DNA of 55,532 bases from contig NZ_AUMW01000026.1 in assembly GCF_000430885.1 (NCBI RefSeq), forward strand, positions 1 to 55,532, given 5' to 3'. The notes under the pieces are model-generated. The model did not search any database and had not been told where the DNA came from. It saw only the letters and a program-made list of their open reading frames with translations. Shown here piece by piece: positions 25,104 to 33,568 of this stretch (within the stretch, counting starts at the first letter, position 1; every line of letters starts with the position of its first letter). A program made the translations under genes and the position numbers. Source of the DNA: Desulfotruncus alcoholivorax DSM 16058 (GTDB taxonomy: Bacteria; Bacillota; Desulfotomaculia; Desulfotomaculales; Desulfallaceae).

Positions 25104-26642
25104 ATGCATCTTGACTTGTCTTTCTTAAAAGAACTGGGAATAAATGATAATAATTCCGGTGTTTATAATGGCAACTGGTTAAAGAGCCAAAATGCGCCCG
25201 AAATTGAAGTGACCACGCCAATAAACGGCAAAACCATTGCATCGGTTTACCAGGCCACACTTGACGAGTATGAAAGTGTAATTACAGAAGCACAAAAAGC
25301 ATTTAAGCTATGGCGAAACATTCCTGCCCCGAAAAGAGGAGAAATTGTTAGATTAATTGGAAATGAACTACGGAAGTACAAAAGTTTACTGGGAAAACTG
25401 GTAACCCTGGAAATGGGAAAAATTTTGCCCGAAGGTGAAGGCGAAGTCCAGGAAATGATTGATATAGCCGATTTTGCGGTGGGATTATCCCGTCAGTTGT
25501 ATGGTTTAACCATTGCAAGTGAGCGGGAAAAACACCGCATGTATGAACAGTGGCATCCTCTGGGAACGGTGGCTGTTATTACTGCGTTTAATTTTCCGGT
25601 TGCGGTATGGTCCTGGAATGCCCTTATTGCTGCGGTTTGCGGTGATGTTATAATCTGGAAGCCATCTAGCGAAACCCCGCTAACTGCCATTGCCGTGCAA
25701 AATATTGTTGACAAAGTTGTAAAAGAGCAAGGACTGCCCGGTGGTATATTTAATTTAATTATCGGGCCCGGTTCCACCGTCGGGCAGAGAATGCTGGAAG
25801 ACAGACGCATTCCGTTGGTAAGCTTTACCGGTAGCATACCCATGGGAAAACTTGTGGCGGAGCATGTGGGGCGCCGGTTGGGCAAAACAATACTGGAATT
25901 AGGCGGCAACAACGCAATTATCATTACCGGTAACGCCAATCTGGATATGGCTTTGCGGGCGGTTTTGTTCAGCGCGGTGGGAACTACGGGACAAAGATGC
26001 ACCACCACCAGAAGACTTATTATTCATGAATCCATTTACGATATTTTTTTGGAGCGGCTGATAAATGCCTATAAGCAGGTTACAATCGGTAATCCTCTGG
26101 AAAATGGGACTCTTATGGGGCCACTGGTCAAAAAATCAGCCGTGGAAGATATGATGCATGCTCTGGAAGAACTGAAAAAGGCCGGCGGCAGGATCCTTTA
26201 CGGTGGTGAATTGCTGGAAGGCGAGGAATATCAAAGCGGGTGTTATGTAACACCCTGTATCGCTGAAGCAAAAATAGAATATGATATTGTCCGGCACGAA
26301 ACTTTTGCTCCAATTCTGTATGTAATGAAATATACAGACCTGGATCAAGCCCTGGCAATCCAAAATGATGTTCCCCAAGGGTTATCGTCTTCTATTTTTT
26401 CCACCTCGATGTTGGAAGTGGAACAGTTCCTCGGACCTGATGGATCTGATTGCGGCATCGCTAATGTAAATATCGGCACATCCGGAGCTGAAATCGGCGG
26501 GGCATTCGGGGGTGAAAAAGATACCGGCGGTGGACGTGAATCCGGCTCTGATGCCTGGAAAGCCTATATGAGAAGACAAACGGTTACTATAAACTGGGGT
26601 TCCAGTCTCCCATTAGCCCAGGGAATAAAATTCGGTGATTAA
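25104..26642 (+). CDS. ALDH7-family aldehyde dehydrogenase (alpha-aminoadipate semialdehyde / piperideine-6-carboxylate dehydrogenase)
   Basis: This 512-residue NAD(P)-dependent dehydrogenase has the catalytic Cys in TTGQRCTTTRRL, the general-base Glu in LELGGNNAIII, and the substrate-binding C-terminal segment NIGTSGAEIGGAFGGEKDTG, followed by GGRESGSDAWKAYMRRQT. These are signatures of ALDH7 (antiquitin, AmaB). Known ALDH7 members oxidise alpha-aminoadipic semialdehyde, in equilibrium with piperideine-6-carboxylate, during lysine breakdown. Length is as expected. It has its own operator-bearing promoter and is followed by a FadR-type gene. Assignment to lysine/pipecolate catabolism is strong by family but untested here. 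Confidence 0.88.
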   Translation: MHLDLSFLKELGINDNNSGVYNGNWLKSQNAPEIEVTTPINGKTIASVYQATLDEYESVITEAQKAFKLWRNIPAPKRGEIVRLIGNELRKYKSLLGKLVTLEMGKILPEGEGEVQEMIDIADFAVGLSRQLYGLTIASEREKHRMYEQWHPLGTVAVITAFNFPVAVWSWNALIAAVCGDVIIWKPSSETPLTAIAVQNIVDKVVKEQGLPGGIFNLIIGPGSTVGQRMLEDRRIPLVSFTGSIPMGKLVAEHVGRRLGKTILELGGNNAIIITGNANLDMALRAVLFSAVGTTGQRCTTTRRLIIHESIYDIFLERLINAYKQVTIGNPLENGTLMGPLVKKSAVEDMMHALEELKKAGGRILYGGELLEGEEYQSGCYVTPCIAEAKIEYDIVRHETFAPILYVMKYTDLDQALAIQNDVPQGLSSSIFSTSMLEVEQFLGPDGSDCGIANVNIGTSGAEIGGAFGGEKDTGGGRESGSDAWKAYMRRQTVTINWGSSLPLAQGIKFGD

Positions 26643-26690
26643 TAATCCTCCAGGTTTTTGTTAATCAACCAAAGAGATGATGTGAAAATA

Positions 26691-27413
26691 ATGAACATTA
26701 CCAGGAAGAAGAGGACCAGGCTGTACCGGGATATCGTGGCCCAAATAAGGCAGCTAATTCAAGAGGGTTCCCTGTCACCAGGTGACCAGTTGCTCCCGGA
26801 AAGGCAGCTGGCGGAAAAGCTCGGGGTGAGCAGGTCGGCTCTCAGGGAAGCCCTAACAGCATTGGACTCCATGGGCTATATAGATATTACCCCGGGCGGC
26901 GGGGCCTATATCAAAAAAATGGGAATGGAGAGTATGGTTGAACCCCTGGCTGCCATAATGTTAAAGGAAAGAGAAAATGTGTTTGAACTGTTGGAAGCCA
27001 GGAAGATCCTGGAGGTGGAAATTGTAAAACTAGCCGCCCAAAGGGCAAGTAAATCCGATTTGTATCAGATCAGAGAAGCGGCGGCGGAGATGCATAATGA
27101 AGTGATCAATAACAGGGATGCCCATGAGCCGGATGTAAACTTTCACCTGGCCCTGGCCCGGGCATCACAGAATTCCATACTGTACAACATTATGACCATG
27201 CTGGCGGGATTAATGAAAGAGGCTTACGGCCCAAGCAGGAACGAATTGCTGAAGGACCCCGAACAAAACCAGATCTGGTGCGAACAGAATTTTAAAATAT
27301 ACGAGGCGGTTAAGAACAACAACCCAGACCTGGCTTCCAAACTGATTAGAGAGCATTTGCAGATGGCTGAAGATAAATTGAAAGTGATTTTTGGTGATGA
27401 TGATAGCGATTGA
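26691..27413 (+). CDS. FadR/GntR-family transcriptional regulator (FCD domain), copy 2
   Basis: This is a 240-residue paralog of the protein at 17102. The two share TRKKRTRLY at the start, GDQLLPERQLAEKL in the winged helix and VEPLAAIML-type and GLM(K/R)EAYGPSR segments in the FCD domain. The start ATG 26691 (MNITRKKRTRLYRD) aligns with copy 1; an upstream extension has no support. It lies between the ALDH7 gene and the amino-acid dehydrogenase operon. Having two near-identical DNA-binding domains suggests overlapping operators but possibly different effectors. Confidence 0.9.
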   Translation: MNITRKKRTRLYRDIVAQIRQLIQEGSLSPGDQLLPERQLAEKLGVSRSALREALTALDSMGYIDITPGGGAYIKKMGMESMVEPLAAIMLKERENVFELLEARKILEVEIVKLAAQRASKSDLYQIREAAAEMHNEVINNRDAHEPDVNFHLALARASQNSILYNIMTMLAGLMKEAYGPSRNELLKDPEQNQIWCEQNFKIYEAVKNNNPDLASKLIREHLQMAEDKLKVIFGDDDSD

Positions 27414-27441
27414 ATTTTTTTTTAAACTTCGTGGTTTACAA

Positions 27442-27452
27442 TGGTCGGACCA
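27442..27452 (+). promoter_or_regulatory. FadR-type operator upstream of the amino-acid dehydrogenase operon
   Basis: TGGTCGGACCA within AATGGTCGGACCAATT (27440-27455) is a perfect palindrome of the TGGT-N3-ACCA type with ACCAATT flanking, close to the PdhR/FadR-family consensus. It lies 80 bases upstream of the first gene of the operon. A promoter with good hexamers was not seen, though TTTACA (27436-27441) directly precedes it. Confidence 0.6.
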
Positions 27453-27531
27453 ATTATTGTGTTCTACTGTACAACCGTTCCATTAATTGCTACGGAGTGA
27501 AAAAGGAAATGACGACAAGGGGGGACCAAGG

Positions 27532-27846
27532 TTGAGGATTGACGAGCACCCGGTATTGACATTCACCAGAGGTAAAAAGGTAACATTTTATTTCGACGGT
27601 AAAAAAATTGAAGGGTATGAAGGGGAGCCCATCGCAGCGGCTTTGCATGCGGCCGGGGTTAAAGTATTGAGGCATAGCCACAAAAAAAACCGTCCCAGAG
27701 GTTTTTATTGTGCCATTGGCAACTGTTCTTCCTGCTTAATGGTGGTAGACGGCGTTCCCAATGTACGTGTATGCGTTGAAAAGCTCCGCGAAGGCATGCA
27801 GGTGGAAACCCAGAAGGGGAGGGGTGATTTAATTGTTGAAGACTGA
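27532..27846 (+). CDS. Small [2Fe-2S] subunit of Hcn-like amino-acid dehydrogenase
   Basis: This 104-residue ferredoxin-fold protein is of the SoxA/HcnA type. The cluster motif is FYCAIGNCSSCLMVVDG followed by VRVC, giving C-x4-C-x2-C and a distant Cys. The start TTG 27532 (MRIDEHPVLTFTRGKKVTF) is preferred because AAGGGGGGA lies about eight bases upstream. In known complexes (sarcosine oxidase, hydrogen cyanide synthase, hydroxyproline dehydrogenase) this subunit passes electrons between two flavoproteins. The following flavoprotein gene overlaps it by 14 bases. Confidence 0.87.
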   Translation: MRIDEHPVLTFTRGKKVTFYFDGKKIEGYEGEPIAAALHAAGVKVLRHSHKKNRPRGFYCAIGNCSSCLMVVDGVPNVRVCVEKLREGMQVETQKGRGDLIVED

Positions 27847-28909
27847 TATAGCCATTATCGGTGCCGGCCCCGCAGGGCTTAATGCAGCTATCAGCGCCGC
27901 CGCCATGGGCGCCAAAGTACTGCTGCTGGACCGGGATGATCGTGCGGGCGGTCAATTAATCAAACAAACCCATAAATTCTTCGGTTCCAGGGAGCTGCAC
28001 GCCTCACTCCGCGGAATAGATATCGCCTCATTACTGCTGGCCAGGGTGCGGGAATTTGATAATATTGATTTCAGGCTGGGCGCAACTGTACTGGGCTATT
28101 ACGAAGATGGTGTCATAACGGCTGAATACCGTGGGAACTTTTTGAAAATAAAGGCTGACAGGTACGTTATTGCCACGGGGGCGTCAGAAAAAATTCTACC
28201 GTTTCCCAATAATGATTTGCCCGGGGTATATGGTGCCGGGGCTGTTCAGACCCTGACCAATGTATACGGCGTTCTGCCGGGGAAAAGAGTAATTATGGTG
28301 GGTTCAGGCAACATTGGCCTGATCGTTAGCTATCAACTACTGCAGGCGGGGGTTCAAGTGGCAGGTATTGTGGAAGCTGCGCCCGGAATCGGGGGGTACC
28401 TTGTTCACGCAGCCAAAATAAGGAGGGCCGGCGTACCCATATATACTTCTCACACTATAAAGGAAGCTTATGGGGATTCAAGTGTTCAGGGTGCAGTGAT
28501 CTGGCAGCTGGATGAAAAGTGGCAGCCCTTAAACGGGACAGAGAAGGATATTGAGGCGGACGTTATTTGCATAGCCGTCGGCCTGACCCCTTTAACGGAA
28601 TTACTGTGGCAGGCTGGCTGCCAGATGAAATACGTGCCCCAACTGGGCGGGCATGTGAACTTAAGGGACGAGAATCTTATGACCAGTGTGCCGGGTATTT
28701 ATGTTGCCGGGGATGTAAGCGGCGTTGAAGAAGCCAGCGCCGCCATGCTCGAAGGTAAACTGGCGGGGCTGGCGGCTGCAAAAAGCCTGGGCTACAGCAT
28801 TGAAAATTACGATGAGCTTTGGCAGCAGGCCATAAGCCAACTGGACGGGCTCCGTTCGGGACCCGCTGGTGAAAAAATTCGCAGCGGTCTTAAAATGCTG
28901 GTTAGATAG
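27833..28909 (+). CDS. FAD-dependent oxidoreductase subunit (HcnB-like) of amino-acid dehydrogenase
   Basis: This 358-residue pyridine-nucleotide-disulfide fold protein has FAD motif IAIIGAGPAGLNAAISAA at the start, the central NAD-type segment VIMVGSGNIGLIVSYQL and the C-terminal motif IYVAGDVSGVEEASAAMLEG. HcnB and related subunits are normally 450 or more residues with a C-terminal BFD-like [2Fe-2S] domain. Here that domain is missing and is encoded separately at 29422. Start TTG 27833 overlaps the preceding gene; TTG 27836 is an alternative. Confidence 0.87.
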   Translation: MLKTDIAIIGAGPAGLNAAISAAAMGAKVLLLDRDDRAGGQLIKQTHKFFGSRELHASLRGIDIASLLLARVREFDNIDFRLGATVLGYYEDGVITAEYRGNFLKIKADRYVIATGASEKILPFPNNDLPGVYGAGAVQTLTNVYGVLPGKRVIMVGSGNIGLIVSYQLLQAGVQVAGIVEAAPGIGGYLVHAAKIRRAGVPIYTSHTIKEAYGDSSVQGAVIWQLDEKWQPLNGTEKDIEADVICIAVGLTPLTELLWQAGCQMKYVPQLGGHVNLRDENLMTSVPGIYVAGDVSGVEEASAAMLEGKLAGLAAAKSLGYSIENYDELWQQAISQLDGLRSGPAGEKIRSGLKMLVR

Positions 28910-28928
28910 TTGGAAAGAGAGGGGTAAT

Positions 28929-29432
28929 ATGCTTACAAAAACAGGGGTACCGACCGCGCAAGAACTGGACCGGGTTACTCCGACCCGGCATAGGCTGGAG
29001 CAGGGACCGGTGGCTATAATTGAATGTTTTCAACAAATACCCTGTAATCCTTGTTTTCTTTCCTGCAAACAGGGTGCCATTCAGGAATTCAGCGATATTA
29101 ATGACCTGCCCGTGCTAGATGACAGCAAGTGTACAGGCTGTGGCATATGTATAGCAAATTGCCCGGGGCTGGCCATTTTCGTGGTGGATTATTCTTATTC
29201 CCCGGATGAAGGGCTGGTAAAATTGCCTTACGAATTTTTACCGGTTCCGGAAATTGATGCTCAGGTGGACGCGCTGGACAGGGAGGGCCGTATCGCCGGA
29301 AAGGGCAGAGTTGTTAAAGTTCAGCGGTTCAAAGGACAGGAGCGCACACCGGTGGTCTGGCTGGCTGTGCCAAAAGACCTGGTGATGTCGGTAAGAAATA
29401 TCAAAGTGGGGGGACAAAGCCATGCCCGATAG
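28929..29432 (+). CDS. 4Fe-4S ferredoxin-like subunit of amino-acid dehydrogenase
   Basis: This 167-residue protein carries CNPCFLSC (about residues 40-47) and the full [4Fe-4S] motif CTGCGICIANCPG (about residues 69-81). The C-terminal half, with GKGRVVKVQRFKGQERTPVVW, is a beta-rich domain of unknown role. ATG 28929 is chosen because GAGAGGGG lies just upstream. This subunit is absent from aerobic Hcn/Sox complexes and probably adapts the enzyme to a low-potential carrier in an anaerobe. It overlaps the BFD-like gene by 11 bases. Confidence 0.82.
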   Translation: MLTKTGVPTAQELDRVTPTRHRLEQGPVAIIECFQQIPCNPCFLSCKQGAIQEFSDINDLPVLDDSKCTGCGICIANCPGLAIFVVDYSYSPDEGLVKLPYEFLPVPEIDAQVDALDREGRIAGKGRVVKVQRFKGQERTPVVWLAVPKDLVMSVRNIKVGGQSHAR

Positions 29433-29700
29433 AACCATTGTCTGCCGGTGTGAAGATTTAACACTGGAAGAGATAAGAGATTTAATTAAAAAAGGCTACC
29501 AATCCATTGAGGAGATCAAGAGAGTCAGTCGCTGCGGCATGGGACCCTGCCAGGGCAGGGGTTGCCGGCAGATTGTGGCCCAGGAAATCGCCGGCGCGAC
29601 AGGTAAAAATATGGAAGAAATAAAAATGCCAAAATTCCGCCCGCCGGTAAAACCCATAAAACTTAGCATTTTGTTGGGTGGTGAAGATAAGAATGCGTAA
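29422..29700 (+). CDS. BFD-like [2Fe-2S]-binding protein
   Basis: This 92-residue protein has the BFD-type Cys pattern VCRCEDLTLEEI and SRCGMGPCQGRGC, that is C-x-C then C-x4-C-x3-C. BFD domains are usually fused to the C-terminus of HcnB-type flavoproteins or nitrite reductases. Here it is free-standing between the ferredoxin and the DAO-type subunit, overlapping both. It most likely completes the electron chain of the complex. Confidence 0.85.
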   Translation: MPDRTIVCRCEDLTLEEIRDLIKKGYQSIEEIKRVSRCGMGPCQGRGCRQIVAQEIAGATGKNMEEIKMPKFRPPVKPIKLSILLGGEDKNA

Positions 29701-30847
29701 TACCGCAGATGTGGTGGTCATAGGTGGAGGCGTTCACGGGTGCTCAATAGCTTACCACCTGGCCCAAAAAGGCATTAAAAATGTTGTTTTACTTGAAAAA
29801 AACTACCTGGCAAGCGGGGGCACGGGAAGATCGGCTGCCGGTATAAGGCACCAGTTCGGTACCGAAATTAATATCCGCCTGTCCGCCACCAGTATAAAGA
29901 TGATGGAAAACCTGGCCGGGGAACTGGACTACCCGCACGGTATTGACCTGATGCAGGGAGGGTATATGATGCTGGCTTATACTGAAAGCCAGCTGGATCA
30001 ATTTAAAAAGAATGCGGAGATGCAAAACAGCCTCATGAATGCAGGGACTAAAGTGCTCTCAGTTGATGAAATTGTCAGGATCACCCCTGCACTAAACACT
30101 GAAGGGCTGGTGGGAGCTTCCTTTAATAAGAGGGACGGTCACGTGGACCCGTTTCACGTTACCCAGGCCTATGCCGATGCGGCCAAACGCCTGGGGGTGG
30201 AAATAAACACCCGGACGGAAGTGGTGGATATTATAACTGAGGGAAACCGGGTAACAGGGGTTGTGACAGGTAAAGGAGAGGTAATTAGCACACCGGCGGT
30301 GGTCAATGCTGCCGGGCCGCATGGAGCAATAATCGGTAAAATGGTGGGCATAGATATCCCGCTTTACCCGGAACGACACCAGATACTGGTCACCGAGCCG
30401 CTGGAAATGTTTCTCCCCTGCATGGTGATTTCTTTTACCCACGGTACCTATTTCAAGCAGACACCCCATGGTAGCCTGTTGCTGGGGGTGGGAGACCCGG
30501 AGCATGAGGTGAAAGACTTTAACCAAGAGTCCACCTGGCAGTTTTTGGAGGATGTGGCCAGGAAGATCACATACCACATGCCGGCTCTCAAAAACGTACG
30601 TATAGTCCGGCAGTGGGCGGGATTATATGACATCACCCCCGATTCACAGGCCATTCTGGGTAAAACAGACATTGAGGGATTTTATCTGGATGTGGGCTGG
30701 AGCGGTCACGGGTTGCAGTTGGGGCCGGTGGTGGGTAAATTAATGGCCCAGGTAATCGCCGGTGAAAAGCCCGATATTGATATATCCGTAATGAGTATAG
30801 ACAGGTTCAAAACCGGTGCGCTAATACCTGAGCCCGCATGTGTTTAG
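29693..30847 (+). CDS. DAO-type FAD-dependent amino-acid dehydrogenase catalytic subunit (HcnC/DadA-like)
   Basis: This 384-residue flavoprotein of the D-amino-acid oxidase / sarcosine oxidase fold has FAD motif DVVVIGGGVHGCSIAYHLAQ, the GRSAAGIRHQF segment near the flavin, and the C-terminal GWSGHGLQLGPVVGKLMAQ. This is the subunit that would oxidise the C-N bond of the amino acid. Related enzymes act on sarcosine, proline, hydroxyproline or pipecolate. With an ALDH7 beside it, pipecolate to piperideine-6-carboxylate is a good candidate. ATG 29693 follows GGTGGTGAAG. It ends the operon. Confidence 0.85.
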   Translation: MRNTADVVVIGGGVHGCSIAYHLAQKGIKNVVLLEKNYLASGGTGRSAAGIRHQFGTEINIRLSATSIKMMENLAGELDYPHGIDLMQGGYMMLAYTESQLDQFKKNAEMQNSLMNAGTKVLSVDEIVRITPALNTEGLVGASFNKRDGHVDPFHVTQAYADAAKRLGVEINTRTEVVDIITEGNRVTGVVTGKGEVISTPAVVNAAGPHGAIIGKMVGIDIPLYPERHQILVTEPLEMFLPCMVISFTHGTYFKQTPHGSLLLGVGDPEHEVKDFNQESTWQFLEDVARKITYHMPALKNVRIVRQWAGLYDITPDSQAILGKTDIEGFYLDVGWSGHGLQLGPVVGKLMAQVIAGEKPDIDISVMSIDRFKTGALIPEPACV

Positions 30848-30882
30848 TTGTGCTGGTTATGTTTGCACAGCTCTATATAAAT

Positions 30883-31000
30883 TGCACATGGTAACTATTC
30901 AGCATCTGTAACTGCTTATGAGTCAGGAGACAGGAGTCAGAATGAGAGAACCGGGCACGGGGCTTTCTGACTCCTGAATACTGAATAGTAACTGCACATG
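30883..31000. repeat. Nested inverted-repeat element flanked by TGCACATG
   Basis: TGCACATG occurs in direct orientation at 30883-30890 and 30993-31000. Between these, ACTATTCAG (30894-30902) pairs with CTGAATAGT (30981-30989) and AGGAGTCAGAA (30932-30942) pairs with TTCTGACTCCT (30965-30975). The layout, inverted repeats inside a short direct repeat with no gene, suggests a miniature transposable or palindromic repeat. It lies between the dehydrogenase operon and the 2-oxoacid oxidoreductase genes and would separate their transcripts. Confidence 0.65.
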
Positions 31001-31041
31001 TTGATTAACCATTATTTACTGAAATTATTGGAGGGAATAAC

Positions 31042-32169
31042 TTGGTAGAAACGGCTAAACTCATCCAGGGCAACCAGGCCATAGCTGAAGGAGCCATCTA
31101 CGCCGGGGCCAGGTTTTTTGCCGGATACCCCATTACACCGTCTTCCGAGGTAGCCGAGGAATGTTCCAGGCGGATGCCAAGGGTTGGCGGCGTGTACATG
31201 CAAATGGAAGATGAAATAGCCAGCATGGGTGCCATTGTAGGAGCTTCCCTGGCCGGAGTGAAATCATTTACCGCCACCAGCGGGCCGGGCTTTTCCCTGA
31301 TGCAGGAAAACCTTGGTTTTGCGGTAATGGCTGAAGTTCCATGCGTGGTGGTGAATGTGCAGCGCTCGGGTCCCAGCACCGGGCTGGCCACAAAGCCCGC
31401 CCAGTCGGACATCATGCAAGTGAGGTGGGGCCGTCACGGCGACCAAATCGTTATTGCACTTTCCCCCTCGTCAGTGAAGGAATGTTTTGACTTGACGGTG
31501 CAGGCGTTTAACCTGTCGGAAAAATTCAGGGTGCCGGTGATCCTGGCGGCAGATGAGATAGTGGCTCACATGCGCGAAAATTTTACCCCGCCGGCCCCCG
31601 GTGAATTACAAGTAATCGACCGAAAAAAGCCAACGGTGCCCCCGGAGCAATACAAGCCCTTTGAGCCCGAAAGTGACGGAATTGCACCCCTGGCCGCCTA
31701 CGGCAGCGAATATGTCTTTCATGTCACCAGCTCAATGCACGGCCCCGAAGGTGTGAGCAACAACAACCCCGCCAATGCCACATGGAAAGTGTCCCAGTTG
31801 CATAAAAAGCTGGAACTATACCGGGATGAAATAGTGCTCACTAAAACCTTTGACGTTGAAGACATGGATATCTTGCTGGTGGCATTCGGTGCAGTCACCA
31901 GGGCCGCCCGGGCCGCAGCCGTGGAGGCCCGGAAAACCGGGATTAAGGCCGGGGTTTTGCAGTTGGTTACTGTCTGGCCTTTTCCGGACCGGGAACTGGC
32001 TCAACTGGCCGGCAGAGTAAAAACAGTGGTGGTTCCGGAAATGAACTACAGCGGGCAGGTGGCCGGTGAAGTGCGGCGGGTGCTGGGCCCTGATCCGGAT
32101 ATCAAGCAGGTCAACAAGTTTAACGGCCAGATCATCACCCCGCAGGATATATTAAAGGCCATAATCTAA
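31042..32169 (+). CDS. 2-oxoacid:ferredoxin oxidoreductase, alpha subunit
   Basis: This 375-residue KorA/VorB-type subunit begins QGNQAIAEGAIYAGARFFAGYPITPSSEVAE, the typical pyrimidine-domain segment, and contains TSGPGFSLMQENLGFAV. The enzyme oxidatively decarboxylates a 2-oxoacid to acyl-CoA and reduces ferredoxin. The start TTG 31042 follows TTGGAGGG. Alpha, beta and gamma genes lie in a row. The substrate could be 2-oxoglutarate, a branched-chain 2-oxoacid or 2-oxoadipate; the last fits the neighbouring pathway but is inference. Confidence 0.9.
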   Translation: MVETAKLIQGNQAIAEGAIYAGARFFAGYPITPSSEVAEECSRRMPRVGGVYMQMEDEIASMGAIVGASLAGVKSFTATSGPGFSLMQENLGFAVMAEVPCVVVNVQRSGPSTGLATKPAQSDIMQVRWGRHGDQIVIALSPSSVKECFDLTVQAFNLSEKFRVPVILAADEIVAHMRENFTPPAPGELQVIDRKKPTVPPEQYKPFEPESDGIAPLAAYGSEYVFHVTSSMHGPEGVSNNNPANATWKVSQLHKKLELYRDEIVLTKTFDVEDMDILLVAFGAVTRAARAAAVEARKTGIKAGVLQLVTVWPFPDRELAQLAGRVKTVVVPEMNYSGQVAGEVRRVLGPDPDIKQVNKFNGQIITPQDILKAII

Positions 32170-32189
32170 GCCATGAAGGAGGCGTCGCA

Positions 32190-33008
32190 ATGTCCCACGC
32201 AACTGGCTTGAAATATCTCAAAAAGGACAGCCTTCCCCTGATGTGGTGCTCCGGGTGCGGCAACGGCATCGTCCTGGCCGCCTTGTTAAGGGCCTTTGAA
32301 GAGCTGGGGTACGGCAACCACAACACTGTGGTGGTAACCGGCATAGGCTGCTGGGGAAAGGCTGACGATTATATAACCACCAACGCCCTGCATACCACCC
32401 ACGGCCGCGCCCTGGCTTTTGCCACCGGCATTAAGGCCGTAAACCCCAAATTAAACGTGGTGGTGCTGATGGGTGACGGCGACGGCGTTACCATCGGCGG
32501 TAACCATTTCATCCATGCCGCCAGGCGGAACATCGACCTCACCGCCATCGTCGTGAACAATTGCAATTACGGTATGACCGGCGGCCAGTTTTCCGCCACC
32601 ACCCCGGCGGACAGTTTTACCAGCACCACCGCTTACGGCAACCCGGAGAGGGAACTGGACATCTGCGCCCTTGCCGGGGTGGCCGGGGCCAATTACGTGG
32701 CCAGGGGAACGGTATACCACGGGCGGGCGCTGCAAAATCATATAAAAGAAGCTTTAAATAAAAAGGGATTTTCCCTGGTGGAAGTAGTCAGCCCCTGTCC
32801 CACCCATTTCGGCCGCAACAATAAAATGAAGTCGGCTGTGAATATGCTGAGGTGGCTTAAGGAAAAAGGGGTTACCCGGGAAGAGTATGAGCGGATGACC
32901 GGGCCGGAAAAAAACGGTTATTTTGTGATCGGCAAACTGGCTGACCGGAATGCTCCGGACTTCAACACCAGGTATGAAGAAATTCGGGCCAGAGCCCTGG
33001 GCCAATAA
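32190..33008 (+). CDS. 2-oxoacid:ferredoxin oxidoreductase, beta (thiamine diphosphate) subunit
   Basis: This 272-residue subunit has WCSGCGNGIVLAALLRA at the start and the thiamine diphosphate / Mg motif GDGDGVTIGGNHFIHAARRN with NNCNYGMTGGQ. It is locally GC-rich compared with the 40-kb region. ATG 32190 follows AAGGAGG. It lies 20 bases after the alpha gene and 17 before the gamma gene. The subunit itself lacks a separate ferredoxin (delta) partner in the operon. Confidence 0.92.
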   Translation: MSHATGLKYLKKDSLPLMWCSGCGNGIVLAALLRAFEELGYGNHNTVVVTGIGCWGKADDYITTNALHTTHGRALAFATGIKAVNPKLNVVVLMGDGDGVTIGGNHFIHAARRNIDLTAIVVNNCNYGMTGGQFSATTPADSFTSTTAYGNPERELDICALAGVAGANYVARGTVYHGRALQNHIKEALNKKGFSLVEVVSPCPTHFGRNNKMKSAVNMLRWLKEKGVTREEYERMTGPEKNGYFVIGKLADRNAPDFNTRYEEIRARALGQ

Positions 33009-33025
33009 GAAAGGTGGAAACCGGC

Positions 33026-33550
33026 ATGAAGGAAAGATACGAGATCATACTGGCCGGGTCGGGAGGCCAGGGCTTGATTGTGTGCGGCATGATGCTGGGT
33101 GAAGCCGCCATACTGGAAGGGAAAAACGTAGTGCAGACCCAATCTTACGGCATAGCCAGCCGGGGCGGTTTTTCCAAGGCCGAGGTCATCATCGACAGGG
33201 ACGAAATAATCTTCCAGCAGGTGCAAAAGCCCGACCTGGTGCTCGCCCTGACCGAAGAGGCCATGGAGATATATGCCTCCGGTTCACCGGAGATTCCGGT
33301 TTTTTATGATACCACCCTGTTAAAGACCCGTTCCGGTGAAAATTTGTACGGTTTTCCATTTACAGAAATGGCCAGGGAGCTTGGGCACACCGGAACCGCC
33401 AACATGATTGCCCTGGGTGTAATGAGCGCGGTTACAGGCCTGGTAAAGATGGAAAGCCTCGCAGCGGTTATTAACAAAAGGTTCTCCGGTAAAGTGGCGG
33501 AAATGAATATAAAGGCGCTAAACCTTGGTTTAGCCCTGGCGGCCAAGTAA
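33026..33550 (+). CDS. 2-oxoacid:ferredoxin oxidoreductase, gamma subunit
   Basis: This 174-residue subunit begins ERYEIILAGSGGQGLIVCGMMLGEAA, the common gamma-subunit signature, and continues with QSYGIASRGGFSKAEVII. ATG 33026 is favoured because AAGGTGG (33011-33017) lies eight bases upstream; GTG 33014 would sit inside that site. It completes an alpha-beta-gamma enzyme. Confidence 0.9.
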   Translation: MKERYEIILAGSGGQGLIVCGMMLGEAAILEGKNVVQTQSYGIASRGGFSKAEVIIDRDEIIFQQVQKPDLVLALTEEAMEIYASGSPEIPVFYDTTLLKTRSGENLYGFPFTEMARELGHTGTANMIALGVMSAVTGLVKMESLAAVINKRFSGKVAEMNIKALNLGLALAAK

Positions 33551-33568
33551 TTACCGGGCGGGAAGGAG

